Part shown: piece by piece, positions 46,207 to 58,700 of the stretch | Numbering within the stretch: position 1 is the stretch's first letter | Layout of the letters: each line of letters opens with the position of its first letter | From: Podarcis raffonei | Taxonomy: Eukaryota > Chordata > Lepidosauria > Squamata > Lacertidae | NCBI RefSeq assembly: GCF_027172205.1 | Contig: NC_070617.1 | Location: forward strand, 131,501 to 195,500 | DNA: 64,000 nt | Reading direction: 5' to 3' | The notes under the pieces: model-generated | What the model was told of the DNA's origin: nothing | The model's database searches: none | What the model saw: the letters and a program-made list of their open reading frames with translations, nothing else | Translations under genes and position numbers: made by a program

Positions 46207-46650
46207 GTTGAGGGAAGAGGCAACATGATAGAAGTTTATAAACCTGCACGTGGCTCAGAGAAAGGGGACAGAGAAAAGATGGATGTTGGGAGACAGGACA
46301 GACGAAAGTCCTGCCTAGTTAAAACTTTGGACCTCCTTCCCCCAGAAGGCTCCGATAGCTGCCAGCCTGAATAGTTTTTAAAGCGGATTGGGCACATTCA
46401 TGGAGGAGGAGAGGGATATTGATGGCTACTAGCAAAGATGGCTGGGCTCTGCTCTCCACGCTCAGCCGTGCTTCTGAATGCCAGTGCTGGAAGCCACAGG
46501 AGGGGAGAATTGCTCTTGTGCTTGGGTCCTTCTTGTGGGTTCTCCCGAATAGGCTTGGCCCCTGTGAGAACAGGATGCTGCTCTTGATGGGTCCCTTTTG
46601 GCCTGATCCAGCAACCAGGCCCTCCTTATGTTTGGAAATCACCCAAAGGG
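46207..46650 (+). mobile_element. LINE 3'-region repeat, same family as 36300-36660
   Basis: CATGATAGAAGTTTATAAACC, GGACAGACGAAAGTCCTGCC, CATGGAGGAGGAGAGGGATA and CCTGATCCAGCAACCAGGCC. The longest copy of this family in the window. Confidence 0.6.
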
Positions 46651-46939
46651 GGAAGATGATTGAAGCGGAGGCCATTGAGCGTGTCCTCCTGTGCTCTGCA
46701 GTCGCTGAGAACTGAGCCAAGCTGAGTGGCACTTGTCAGGGTGAGGTGGGAATCTGGGGGGGGGGGGACCTGTCCAACAGACATTTTTTAATCCAGAAGG
46801 ACCCCATGAGCAATCCTGCAAAGCACTATTTCTGGTTCTTCTTCCTGCACCTCAAAGGCATCTTGTAGAGCAGGGAGGCGTTCAGCAAAGGGGCAGCCCA
46901 AATGTTTGCAAGGATGGAGAGAGGTTTTTCTTCCTTGCA

Positions 46940-47035
46940 ATCATAGACTCCTCCGGCTGTAGAGTCAGAAGGAACCCTGAGGATCATCTAGTCCAACCCC
47001 CTGCAATGCAGGAAATGTGCAGCTGTCCCCTGGTG
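46940..47035 (-). mobile_element. CR1 3' fragment
   Basis: GGATCATCTAGTCCAACCCC and CTGCAATGCAGGAAATGTGC in antisense orientation. Confidence 0.75.
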
Positions 47036-47159
47036 CTAGACTGCAATGGGGTCATCCAAGGAATCTGAACGTTTGAGGACTGGACAGGTGAAAGAACGTC
47101 ATTCAAACACATTAAACTGTACAATGGTCTGCAAGAGATTGCAGTGGTCTCTAGTTTGA

Positions 47160-47395
47160 AGAAGAAGAAGAGTTTGGATTTGATATCCCACTTTATCACT
47201 CCCCTTCAGGAGTCTCAAAGCGGCTCACATTCTCCTTTCCCTTCCTCCCCCACAACAAACACTCTGTGAGGTGAGTGGGGCTGAGAGAATTCAGAGAAGT
47301 GTCACCCAGCAGCTGCAGGTGGAGGAGCGGAGACGCGAACCCGGTTCACCAGACTACGAGACTACCGCTCTTAACCACTACACCACACTGGCTCC
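47160..47395 (-). mobile_element. tRNA-derived SINE, minus orientation
   Basis: The reverse complement begins GAGCCAGTGTGGTGTAGTGG then TTAAGAGCGGTAGTCTCGTA and GGTGAACCGGGTTCGCGTCT, a tRNA-like head with A and B boxes. The body reads CACCTCACAGAGTGTTTGTT and the tail TCAAATCCAAACTCTTCTTC. A known squamate SINE type; the family name is not assigned. Confidence 0.8.
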
Positions 47396-47404
47396 AGTGT
47401 TTGG

Positions 47405-47690
47405 AGGACTTTAAAGGGTTTAGATGAATTCACGGAGGTGCACAAGGCCCTTGGGGGCTGCTGCTCCCCCCATAGCTGTGTGCTGCTGTGTCCAGTACAG
47501 GGAGGCAGTAAATTCCCCCCAACACGGGCTGCTGGGACCCATTGGAAGTGGGGACAGCTCTGCTTGTGGGCTTCGCATAAGAGGCATCTGCAAAAACACA
47601 AGGCTGGACCAGATGGGCACTGTTTTTGTTTTTTGTTTTTGATTGTTGTGTGTTATTTGAAAATGCTAATAAATATTTAATAAAAAAAAA
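47405..47690 (+). mobile_element. Diverged LINE 3'-region repeat with poly(A)-like end
   Basis: GATGAATTCACGGAGGTGCA and GTGGGCTTCGCATAAGAGGC belong to the 36300-36660 family. A tail of AATAAATATTTAATAAAAAA ends at about 47690, which may be the 3' end of another retroposon. Confidence 0.4.
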
Positions 47691-48754
47691 GAAATACAGG
47701 AAGAAAACGGAAATGGAAAAACCAGGGTAGTTAAAAATTAGAATTCCATCTCTGAGAGCCCAGGGTTCAAATTCCCACTCGGCCACAAAGCTCCCTGGGC
47801 GACCTGAGGCCTGGTCTCAGGCTTTCGGCCTAGCCTACCTCACAGGGTGTGAAGATAATTTGCAGAGGGGGAGAGCACCTCCTTGAGTTTCCCAGAGGAA
47901 AGGTGGCATATTACATGGAAATAAGTAATAAAATACACAAACGTGGGAGCACAAACGTGTTTTGTGAAAGATACCCAGAGGTGGTGTGGGTGCGCACCCA
48001 AGCAGAGAGAAGGTGGCTCCATAAGGCAGTTCAGCCTCCACACTAAAATCAAAAGGCAAGAACATTCAAACTGCTGGAACCGACAATCCACAAGGAGCAC
48101 ATGGAGAACCTCCAGCCAGCCAACACCTGGGTGGACAGGTGAGTTTTAAGGAGGCACCAGAAACTGGACCACAGTTGAGGCCCCTTACTTCCTGCAAGGC
48201 TGGGGGTGTTTGGGGGAACTCTAAGGGGAGCCTAGATCCAGCTGCCTACCCCCCCCCTTGGTGGGGGTAAATTAAAGGGTGGGCCAAGAGCTGGGCAATG
48301 TGGCAAGTGGGGCCACAGGCCAGGGAAAGAGAGTTTCCACCGGGGCCCAGAGTTGGCAGGGGAAGACCTTGGTCAGGCTCTGACCTCACAATCGACTGCA
48401 GAATCAGGAATGTCTGTTTCCCAGGAGACCAGGTGAGCCGTTTGCCAGGATCCTCAGATCAGTTGGAAGCACAGTCTCCTTCGGATCAGTTGACATCACA
48501 GACGTCTGCTTGCTTTTTTTTACAGACCATTTAGATTCTGATTTATACAGAAAAGAAACAGTGTTGAAGATGTAATATGTCTGCATATCCTTTGCATGTA
48601 GGTGGGGAAAATAATTCTATTTTGTTTTCAAATAAATTGGTTAGTAAGTTTTATGTTCGATAAACATACTGGGTTTTCCACTCTTGTTTAGCGGAAACTC
48701 GGAAAAGTTGTCCCGCTTATTCTCTGGGGAGGGACCTCTGAAAGCACCTTAGGC

Positions 48755-48905
48755 TGAGTTAGACTGCTGGTCCAACTCTCTCCACATTGCCTGCACTGAC
48801 TGGCAGCAGCTCTCCAGGGTAAGGAGACTCACTCCCAGCCTGGAGATGCTGCCGATGAGACCTTCTGCATGCTAAGCAGCTGCTCTGCCACTGAGCCACC
48901 TGCCT
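48755..48905 (-). mobile_element. tRNA-derived SINE, minus orientation
   Basis: GACTGGCAGCAGCTCTCCAG, CCTTCTGCATGCTAAGCAGC and TGCTCTGCCACTGAGCCACC are the reverse complement of a head with CTCAGTGGCAGAGCA and a TGC anticodon-like loop. Same family as 3565-3775. Confidence 0.65.
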
Positions 48906-51340
48906 CCTGACCCCACAGCATCCCCAAAGTGTCACAACAGTGTGATGCAAATCTTGACCATTAAAAGCCTTAAATTGGGGCCCAGGCTAAAGAGCAACAG
49001 CACAGTCTGCATCTAGGGGCCCAGTTTTTACCCTACTCCTGAGTAATGGGTCTATCCATGAGGAATCAATCCCTGAAATGGCTCCATTGTTAAGGATAAT
49101 GGTTTAATTTCCTGAAATGGGAATGTTTGCTTAGGTGGATTTGCTGTCTATTTTTTAGCATGGGGTTTTTCCTTTGGCCGTAGCTCTCTTATGTGATTGG
49201 CTGACTGTAAGTCACATGGGAAAGGCATTCCATTCTGTTGTGACTGTTATTCCAGCAACTGTCATTTTTTTAACTGCTTTTTCTGTTCTCCTCTCTGTGT
49301 GTGAGGGAAAATGGCTGCTAGAGAGAGGTTTCTTCACTCTGCTGAGTGCCTGTCAGGGTGATCTGCCTGAAGTCAAGTAGACAGGAAGATCCTGAAATGT
49401 TAACAAGGAGAAGAATCCTGTGCAAATCTCTCTATAAGAAACAAAGTGAACACTGCTGAGGTGAAAGTGAAAGTGAAAACCTTTATAAGAAGCTGTAAGG
49501 CCTGAGAGAGGTAAAACTGGGGTGCAAGTCTCAAGACAGTTTCGCTTGTAAGTCTAAGACTTCCATCTACAATTCAACTGAGAACACCCACGTTTGAATA
49601 AGCACGAGATTGTAAATATATTCTTCTCAGTTATATGTTTTGGAAAGCAAAGTTCTTTTGAATATAAAGAGTCTGGACATGGTATAGTCTTTACTAAGAA
49701 GCTATAAATCACCAACAGAGTGTTACTGAGCTTCCTAGCTGCCCTGGAGAGCCGTTGCTGCCAGTCAGGGTGGGCAGAATGGAGACAAGGTAGGCGCAGA
49801 GCATCCGAGGCGGTGCAGGGCGGCTGTCCTGGGCTGTTCTGCGTGGGGCGGACTCCTTCCCCCCGGAAACCCCCGGAAGGTGGATTTATGAGCAGCTGCT
49901 GTTGGCGCACTGTCCACCAGGCGGCGCCGTTGCCTATGGTTTGGGGAGCAGGTCCCGTTTATGGGCTTCATGGTGGGAGGACGCATCCAAATCTATTCAC
50001 TCACATTTTACCGGGGAAAGTGGGCGGCGGCGGGACTGGATGTCAACCCCTGTTTGCAACCCGCCCCTCTTTCCCCTCTGATCCGCCTGCCGTTGCCCCT
50101 GCTGCGCAAAAGCTGCCTTGACCAGGACAGGTGTGGACGCTCCTGGTGGGCCTCGGGGTCTGTTTCCAGGGACGGGTATTCCCTCCAAGTTCGGCTGACG
50201 GGGAGGCTCCGCAGCGTAGAGTCGAGCTATGGAACTCGAGGCCACAAGCTTTCAAGGCAGCATGAAAGCGGGATCAGGCAGAGGGCGGGCGGGCCTGCCA
50301 GAAGTCCGGGATTTCCCGGGCACATGTGGGATTCGTCCGTCGGAAATAGCGTCTGGGCGGGATTTCCGAAAATCGGAAAACCCCGGGCGTATGGCAACCC
50401 AAGTCTGAAAGTTGGGGGAGAGTGTTTTTAGTTTAAAAACAATTTTCACTCGTTGAAATATGGCAGCCCTAAGTGGCCACGCATTGTGACGGCTGAGCAC
50501 AAGCTCCACGTTCAGGAGCAGTCTGCCTTTGCACCCCATGTGTTGGAGAGCAGCTGCAGGAGAGAGCTGCCCTTGCCCTCGGGCTCTGCTTGCGGGCTTC
50601 CCAGATGCCCCCTCCCTCCTTGAGCCTGATCCAGCCTCTGGGCTCTTTCGGTGGTCCTTCTGAGCCTGCTCTGCATTACTTTCCCCTTCAGTCCCTCTGG
50701 CCACCTCGACACCATACAGTGAAAGCGCATCTCCCTCCCCCCAAAAAAATGAATTCTGGGAACTGTAGGCTTTTTTAAAAGGGGGGGTTTCTGGGAACTC
50801 GCTTTCCGCACCGTTCCCAGGATTCTCTGCAGGAAGCCAAGGGCTTTGAATTTAGATAGGAACCTCTATTCTCCTCTCCAAATTTAGTCCCGTTTTCGTC
50901 ACGTGGTGAATGAATGGAGAGGCGGCAGAACGGGGAAGGAACTGAGGCGCAGATTCAGAAATTCATCGCGGGGTGGGGGCGGGCAGAATAAGGGGGGCCC
51001 GTCGCAGAAAGTGAACGGGAACAGCTGGTCCGCCAGGGGGACAGAAGTTGCCCCCCCCCCGGTTGAGGGCTGCCCTTCACTGGAGGTATTGGCTGGACTC
51101 GCAAGATTCCTGCGCTGAGCAGGGAGAGGTTGAGTGGATGACCTCTTGGGTGCCCCTCCCAGCTCAACGATCCAACGAACAGCGCATTGGATCAACATAC
51201 GCACAAACCGCCCCGCGTACCGGGCGCTGGCAGTTGCCAGAGGCTCGCAATTTCCTCTCCTCTCCAGATTTCTTGGCCACCCCCTGCCATCTGAAGCAGG
51301 AGGGGGCAGGAAGGGGGCTCTTCCCTTCTCTTGGCCTTGG
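48906..51340. other. Intergenic stretch upstream of NES, no gene recognised
   Basis: I looked for CRABP2, ISG20L2, METTL25B and MRPL24-like exons, which lie between HDGF and NES in mammals, and saw none. Repeat-like text occurs near 50490-50660. Confidence 0.5.
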
Positions 51341-51590
51341 AATCCTAGAATCTCAGGGTTAGAAGGGATCCCAAGGGTCATCCAGTCCAACCCCGAGCAA
51401 CGCAGGAAGCACCGCTGAGGCGCCCATGACAGGTGGCCATCCAGCCTCTGCTTAAAGACTGCAGAGGAATGTGGGAGCCCCTTCTCGTGCAGAACTGCTC
51501 TTACTATCGGGAAGGTCTTCCTAATGTCGGGATCTCCTTCCTTGCCACTGGAGTCGGGGTCCTGCCCTCTGGAGCAGCAGAAGACCAGCT
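51341..51590 (-). mobile_element. CR1 3' fragment just upstream of NES
   Basis: CTAGAATCTCAGGGTTAGAA, GGTCATCCAGTCCAACCCCG, GGCCATCCAGCCTCTGCTTA and CGGGAAGGTCTTCCTAATGT are antisense CR1. It ends about 275 bp before the NES start codon. Confidence 0.85.
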
Positions 51591-51599
51591 GGCTCCGTC

Positions 51600-52700
51600 T
51601 CCCCGGGGGCAGCCCCTCTGGCATTTGCTGCTGGGCTCCGCGCTGCTCCTTCGTCCGCCTTCCCTCGAGTGAGGGGGGGAGGGATTAAGGCCAGCCCCCT
51701 CCCCTCCGAGCCCTCCTCCTCCTCCTCCCGGCCAGTATGAATAGCGGTGCTGTTGCGCCGGGGCGCTTGTTCGCTGCCCAGGACCGTCCGCCTAGCTCCG
51801 GGACTCCGCCTGCTTCTCGGTCTCGTCTCGATCTCGCTGCCGTCCAGCCAGGCTCCCCGGCGGCCATGGAGGCGTTCGTGGGCTCTCGCGCCTTGGGCGA
51901 GGAGTCCCTGCAGATGTGGGACCTCAACAAGCGGCTGGAAGCTTACCTGTCGCGCGTGAAGCACCTGGAGGAGGAGAACGAGGGGCTGCGCGCCGAGGTG
52001 CAGGGCTTGCGCCTGAGCCCCGTCGAGGGCTCGTGGCGGGCGCGCTACGAGGGCGAGGTGGCGGCGCTGAGGGCCACCCTGGAGCAGGCTTTCCGCGACA
52101 AGGCGTCGGCCGAGCTGGCCCGGGACGCGCTGCGCGACGAGGTGCAGCAGGCGACGGGCCGGTGCCAGCGGGAGAGGGCGGCCCGCGACGAGGCCAAGAG
52201 GATGCTGTCGCGGAGCAGGAAGGAGCTGGAGGAGGAGCGCCGGGCGCAGCTGTGGCTCCGCGAGAAGGCGGCGCAGCTGGAGCAGGAGGTGCGGGCGCTG
52301 GACGAGGCGCACCGGGACGAGAAGGCGGCGCTGGGCCAGGAGGCGGCCGGCGTGGGGAGTCTGCAGAGCGGCCGGCGCGGCGCCCCGACGGCCGAGGGCT
52401 GCTTCCAGCCCGCCGAGGTGGAGGACTACGCGCAGCGCCTCTCCAGCATCTGGAAGGGGGCCGCCGAGACCTACAAGGCGGAGGTCTGGCAGCTGGAGGC
52501 CGCCCTGGGCGAGGCCAAGGAGAAGCTCTGGAGAGCCACCGAGGGCAACCGGCAGGGCCAGCTGCGCCTCCAGCAGCTGGAGAAGGAGCTGGCCGGCCTG
52601 AAGATCCGCAGGGAGGTCTTGGAGGAGAGCCTGGCGCAGCAGTGGCAGCAGCAGCACGGCGAGGCCGGCCAGCTCCAGGTGGGTCAGCAGGAGGGCGGGG
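51600..52700 (+). promoter_or_regulatory. NES: CpG-rich NES promoter and first exon
   Basis: GC- and CpG-rich DNA surrounds the first exon. No TATA box is evident. CTCCTCCTCCTCCCGGCC precedes an upstream in-frame ATG at 51737. The transcription start is not determined. Confidence 0.5.
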
Positions 52701-55700
52701 TGGGGCTACATGGCCCTTGGGGGTCCCTCCCGACCCCATGGTTCCAGGTGCAGCTTGTGCCATTTGGGGGCGGGGGGCAGAGACCCCCTCAGCAGCGGGA
52801 GAACTGCCAGGCGGCTCCTCTGGCGTCCAAGTGACCCGCCCACTAGGGAACCGAGTGGAGATGTCGGGTAGATGGGGAGGCCTGTGGGTTTTATCTGCCC
52901 ATGAGTCAAAGAGGGTTGAAGCCAAGCCTGGTCACTGAGGGAAGGGGGCCATAGAGCAAGAGAGTTAGGACCTCAAGCGTGGTCAAGTCCAGCCCCTGCA
53001 ATGCAGGAATCCCCAAGAGGGGGCCATCTCAGCTCTGCTTAAAACCATCCAGCACGGGAGAGCCTGTCACCTTCCAAGGGGGTCTGTTGCACGTGCAGGA
53101 CATTGCGCCTGGACCCGTCGGGGGGGGGGTCTCCTGCCAGACTCCCTACTCTGAGCGTGCAGGAAGAGGGGGGATCCCAAGAGTCTGCGTCTGTGCCAGG
53201 GGGTGGGAGGGGCAAAGCTTTGGCTTTTCCCAGCACAAGAAAACTCCCATTTTACCTTGGACCCTTTTCCACATGCCTGGCCCTTGCTGGGGGGAATAAG
53301 AGCCTTCTCTCTTTCCTATCTGCATCAGCTTTCTAGACTGCTGCTGCTTCTTTTCAAAATATTCTCATTTGTGCTGGACCTCCGGCCTGCCCTAGGGTGG
53401 GTTTCACTTCTACTCCAGTTTGTATGCTGTTCGCGGGGAGGGTCTCTGCCTAAATGGTCCCTCTCCTCACCTGTGGTGGAGTTTTAGGGCCCCCTCACTG
53501 CTCCCTCCATGGCATGAGAGACTATAAGGTCCAGCTGGCCAAAGGGGGTCTGCCTCGTCCAGCCGCCTGTCTTCAGAGTGGCTGCCCGGCTGCCCATCAT
53601 TCCTGAACTGAATGACCCTTTGCGCCACTTCTCACTCCGCCATTCTGTGATTTGTGCCTCTTTTGTGGTTTGTGTGCCGCCATGGGCTTGGACTCCAGGT
53701 GTGGAATCGGGGAGAGATTTGGGGCAAGGAGGGGTGTGGGGACAGGAGGGCAGGGAGGTTGTGGTTCAGGAGCAGGATTGGGATTTCTGCTAATTCTCGC
53801 TCACTTGGAAAGAGAGAGAGGTGGTTTTGGAGACAGCCAGGAAGTGGCAGTGTGGAACTTCTGGTCCTCAGATATTGCCGGCCTCCAGCTCCCTTCAGCC
53901 TTGACAATGGGTCATGCTGGGGGGAGAGGAAGCTTCAATTGACCACATTGGGGGGAGCCTAAAGGTTCCCCCATGTAAGCTCTTTGGGGAAGCCTGTCTC
54001 CATTCCCCCTTCAGCAGGCCCAAGTGATGCTGTGCTGCAAGGCAGACCCTGGAAGGATCACAGAATCCTAGAATTGTCGGGTTGGAAGGGACCTCAGGGG
54101 TCATTTAGTCCACCCCCCGGCTGATGTGCCCTGAGCCAAAACAGCCAGAGGAAATGCTCTCCCTGCTGCCCTGCCCATCATCCTAGTGGGCACCATGAGA
54201 TTATCTGTACTTCCTGCATTGCGGGGGGTGGGGGTGAACCCTTGGGGCTCTCTGGGAGGTGGAGGTTCCTCTGGCAATTCCCAGGCCAGGGCCAGGAGCT
54301 GTGTCCTGCCCTCCAGTCCGCTTGCCGTGGTGGCCCTTCCGTGAGCTGAGGGAGCCCCCTTGGCTGACAGACGCCTCTGTCTCTCCTCTCCCTCAACAGC
54401 TGGCCATCGAGTCCCTGGAGGAGGAGAAGCAGTCCCTGCGGGTCCAGATCGCCCAGGTCCTGGAGGAGCGCCAGCAGCTGATGCACCTCAAGATGTCCCT
54501 CAGCCTGGAAGTGGCCACCTACCGGTGAGAGAGCTCATTGCCCCAGGGGCTACTCTGGGGAAGGGTGGGGCCACGTGATGCCTGGGGGGTGCGACACAGG
54601 AGCAGACTGGCCCTCTGGCCTCTTCCCGCCCTGGCTTGGCTCCTTGAGTGAACTTCAAAAGAGCCCTGTAGCTGGATCCAGCCAAAGATGGACCATCTTG
54701 TCCAGCCTCCTGTCCTCACGGGGGCCAAATGCCCCAAAGAGCTTGGGAAGTTAGATAGACTGCCTCTGGAGCTGGAGGTTCCATGAGGACCACAAAGATC
54801 CTGGCTGCTGTGTCAGGCCAAAGGGAGCCTGTCTAGTCCAGCCGTCTGTCCTCGCAGTGGACAACCAGATGCCTTTTTAGGGAAAGCTGCAAGTAGGATC
54901 CAAGCACAAGGGCAACCCTCTCCCCTCCTGTGGATTCCAGCCCCTGGGATTTAGATGCATTGCTGCCTCTTCCCTACGGAGGCAGAGCAGAGCCAGCACG
55001 GCTGGTAGTCATTGAGAGCCTTCTTTTCCTCCTCACATTTGCCCGATCCTCTTTAAAAGTCATCCAAGAGGGTGGCCTGCCAGGAAAGTGTCTTCAAGTG
55101 GTGAGTCTTGCCTCTTGCTTGCCTCAGTGAAGGTGCAGGAGGAGAAGAGAGGGATGTGAGAGAGAGAGAACTGGGTGTGGAAACCTCCGGCTTTTGCATG
55201 GCTGGCATGTGGAGAGGCATCTCAGCTGCTCTGCCCACCTTTGCCCCTGGCCCCACCCACTGCTGGCATGCGGCCCCTGGGAGGCTCCTCACAAGGAGAG
55301 GCGGCCCTTGGTCTGATAAAGCTTCTCTGTTTCTGATCTTGGAGGCCCAGAGGAGGCGGGGGGGGGCGTCCCTTGGATCTCAGCCGCTGCCTCCTTCAGG
55401 GAAGGGCAAGTAGGGAACAGGATCTGGCCCAGGAGCCTGACGTTTGCCACATGTGAATGCTAGACTGACTCACCCCTGCTAAAAAAGCAATACAGCCCTT
55501 TAAAAAAAAAAGAAAAAGAGGGGAGCAGCAGCAACTCTCCCCTCCTCCTTTCCAGAGACCCTTCCCCATTTTGATTGATTTAATTGATTTCTACAGCTCT
55601 GTGATTCTGTGGTTTATTTCTACACCAATTTCCATTCAAGCGAATCCCAAAGTAGCTGATAAACAACAGTAACTTAACAGCACATCACAAGTGCAACATA

Positions 55701-58700
55701 AATAACAAATAATCAGTAAAAGAATTTTGATCTATAAAACTGCACTAAAACTTCAGCAACTCAAATAACAATAGCTACAAAGGCAAGCATCCCAATTACA
55801 ACATAAGTTGCATTATATGATTAACAAATAACCAGTAAGGCATTTATGATCCAAAAAGCAATATTAACAAAACAGCAACTAAAAAACCCCCTTTCTTCAC
55901 CACTTGTTCCTGTATAGGCAGAAGCAGACTCTATAAAAGGCCTCTTCCAGGCGTCTCCTCTAACTCTCCCCAGTTGGGTGAAGCGCCTGGGCTTTGGCAC
56001 CCTGCTTTCCAGGCTGTGTACTGGGTGCCCCCCAAGGGGAAGGAAGAGGGACCCCCCCAAAAAACACCCACAGCCCCTTCTCTCCATTCCTGGGGCCTGT
56101 TTTCTCTTCTCCCTCTACCCCCAGAGACCCCTCCTCCTCCTGGGAACTGGGCTCTGGTTCACAAGGCCCCTCCCCGCATGGCTCCTCCAGGACAAAAGTG
56201 GGCCGGCCGCTGAGGGGGTTCAGCACTGCCATTAGCATGAGAAAGGGGGGCCCTGTCTGGGAGGAGGAAGAGGAGGCAGGAGAGGCTGCCCATGACATCA
56301 CCCCAATGGGCCCCAAATGCAGCTGCAAAGGATGTCGGAGCAAGGTTTCACACCCCTCTGTGTGGCTGGGAATGACTCTCTTAACATGCTCAGAAATCTC
56401 CTGGCGTGTTTTAAGTGACGAGGTGGGGGCTTTGCAGGCTCCACGCCTCCACAGGCACTGCAGCAGTTGGTGGCTTATTTTGCTGGAAGACTCAGGTCAG
56501 ATAAAAGAAAGGGCTTCTCCACCCTGTATAAACTGTGGAACTCCCTTCTGCAAGAGGCTGGGGGGGGGCCGTCAGCTTGGGTGGCTTTAAAAGTGGGCTG
56601 ACAAGTTCATGGAGGAGGAGGAGGAGGAGAGGGCTCTTGACGGCCACCAGCCTTGATGTCTAAGCTCTGCCTCCACAGCTGGAGGCAAAAACGCTTCTGA
56701 ATCCCAGTAGCTGGAAATGGCCGGAGGGGAGAAAATGCTCTTGTGCTGGGATGCTGCTTGCGGGTTTCCCATGGAGGCATCTGCTTGACTACTGGTGGAG
56801 CAGGAGGCTGGGCTGGCTGGGCCAGGGTCCGGATCCAGCAGGCTCTTCCGAGGTTCTGATGGCCTTCCTCTGCCCCCTCTAAAATGGGTTCTGTGCGAGA
56901 ACAAATCTTGAAGGATTCGGTTCAATGGAGGGGGAAGAGGGGGGCTGGCTCTGTGGCGAGAAAGGCCACCTTTTGCAGGTCCAACGCAGCATGGGCACCA
57001 TCTCTCGACAGGGCTGGGGAGAGGCTGCCCGTCAGGGCCAAGGGAAGTCAGCTAGAGGGGCCTGGGATATTAAAGAAGCTTGCAGTGCCCCCAATGCAGG
57101 CAAGTGCCCTGTCTTCTCCCAAGAGACCCCACAAACCAACTAGCCCCTCTCCCACTTTTCTTTCCAGGACTCTCCTGGAGGCCGAGAGCACCAGGCTGCA
57201 GATCCCAGCTGCCGACTTCAAACTGATCAGTGGCACCAGAGGTATGTATAAGCAGGGCAGAGAGAGAGAAAGATGGAGGGAGAATGAATGGTCGGAATGG
57301 CAATAATCCCATGGGAGGAAAGAGGCTTATTAGGACTGCAGAGCTGGAAGGGAACCCCAAGGGTCATCTAGTCCAACCCCACTGGAATGCAGGGATCACA
57401 AGCTAAAGAAATGTTTTGCGTCTCTGTTCTCTCTGCAGATGGGAAGCTGGAGTTGAGCAACGGCCTGTCCCTGGACAGAGGCCACCTGGGCCCCCGAGAC
57501 CCCTGGCTGAGCCCAGCCACCTTCCCGAAGGCCAGCGCAAAGCCCCGGCTGCCCAGGGGCCAGAATGAGTCCTCAGCGGGCAGCTTCACTTCCTCTGCAC
57601 CCCCCAAGAGCAGGAGCCCCTTGGCCAGGGATTTCCAGAAGGCCAGCACCATCCTCCCGGATCCCTCCACCATAAGTTTTGAGGACCCCTTGCCAGCCAA
57701 AGACGTCCTGGCTCCCGTCGACTTGCCCACTTTTGAGCAGACTGAGGTCTGGACGGCCACCCAAATCACAGCTGTCTCCCAGTCGCTCTTGCACGAGTCC
57801 CTTCCGCCTTTCGACGCTGCGGCTCCTGACGCCTTGGAAGAATCCAGCTTGGGCACCGAGCAGAGACTCCAGGCGGCCGGAGCCATGAGGGGTGGCAGAG
57901 AGACTGAAGCAGGAGAGAAGGAAGGACTTTGTGAGGAGGAGGAGGAGGAGGAAGAAGAAGAGGAGGAGGAAGAGCAAGAAGAGGAGTGTCTCAGCAATGA
58001 GCCAGCAGGGGAGACCACGACCCAGAATGGTCCTTACCCTGACCGGCTGGTCACAGAAGCGTTGGAAATCGCACTCAAAGTAGTCAACGGGGCAGGTGTC
58101 CGGCCAGAGACCGGCTTCCTTGAGGGCTCCAACTCCCCAAACGGCCTCCCTCTGGACGGCTCTCCCCCCTTCGAAGATGAAGGCAGAGCAGACCCTCCTC
58201 CCAGTACAGAGTTGGTGAAAGAAGCTGCAGAGAAAGTGCTGAAAGAGCCCACAGGGGACACTCTGTCAGGGGCAGACCTTATGTGGGGCATCCGAGGCTC
58301 TGAAGAGCCAACAGAGGCGAACGGCAGCCCCGGAGAGGCCTGCGCAGAGCAGCATGAAGGGGAGACCCGGGGGGCTCTGGCAACAGACCCCCCAACTCCA
58401 CAAGAAAGGGAGTTGCTGGAGGTAGAAGGGGAGGCCAGGGAAACTGCAGACGGCGTCCCGGTCACCGGGAGGATCGAGGCCGACCAGGAAGTGGTGCCTC
58501 CGGGGGAGGAAGGCGAGGAGCTCCCGCCGTCATGTAGCACAGAGCAGGGCGGGCACAGCAATGAGGAGGTGCCCGAGTGCCCAGAAGGGGCAGGTGCCCT
58601 GGGCAAAGATGCGGCTGTGGCGGTGAGGGAGGGGAAGGAGAGCTGGGACCCTGGCGCCAGCAGCCCCCCAGAGGAGCAGGCAGGTGCCATGGGAGGGTAC

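Noticed and set aside
51916-52938. Alternative frames of over 330 codons on both strands at nestin exon 1
   Set aside because: They are shadows of GC-rich nestin coding DNA, rich in Gly, Ala and Arg, with no domain.
55190-55200. Octamer-like TTTTGCAT in NES intron 2, the intron that holds the neural enhancer in mammals
   Set aside because: One mismatch to the POU site and no convincing SOX site next to it; too weak to call an enhancer.
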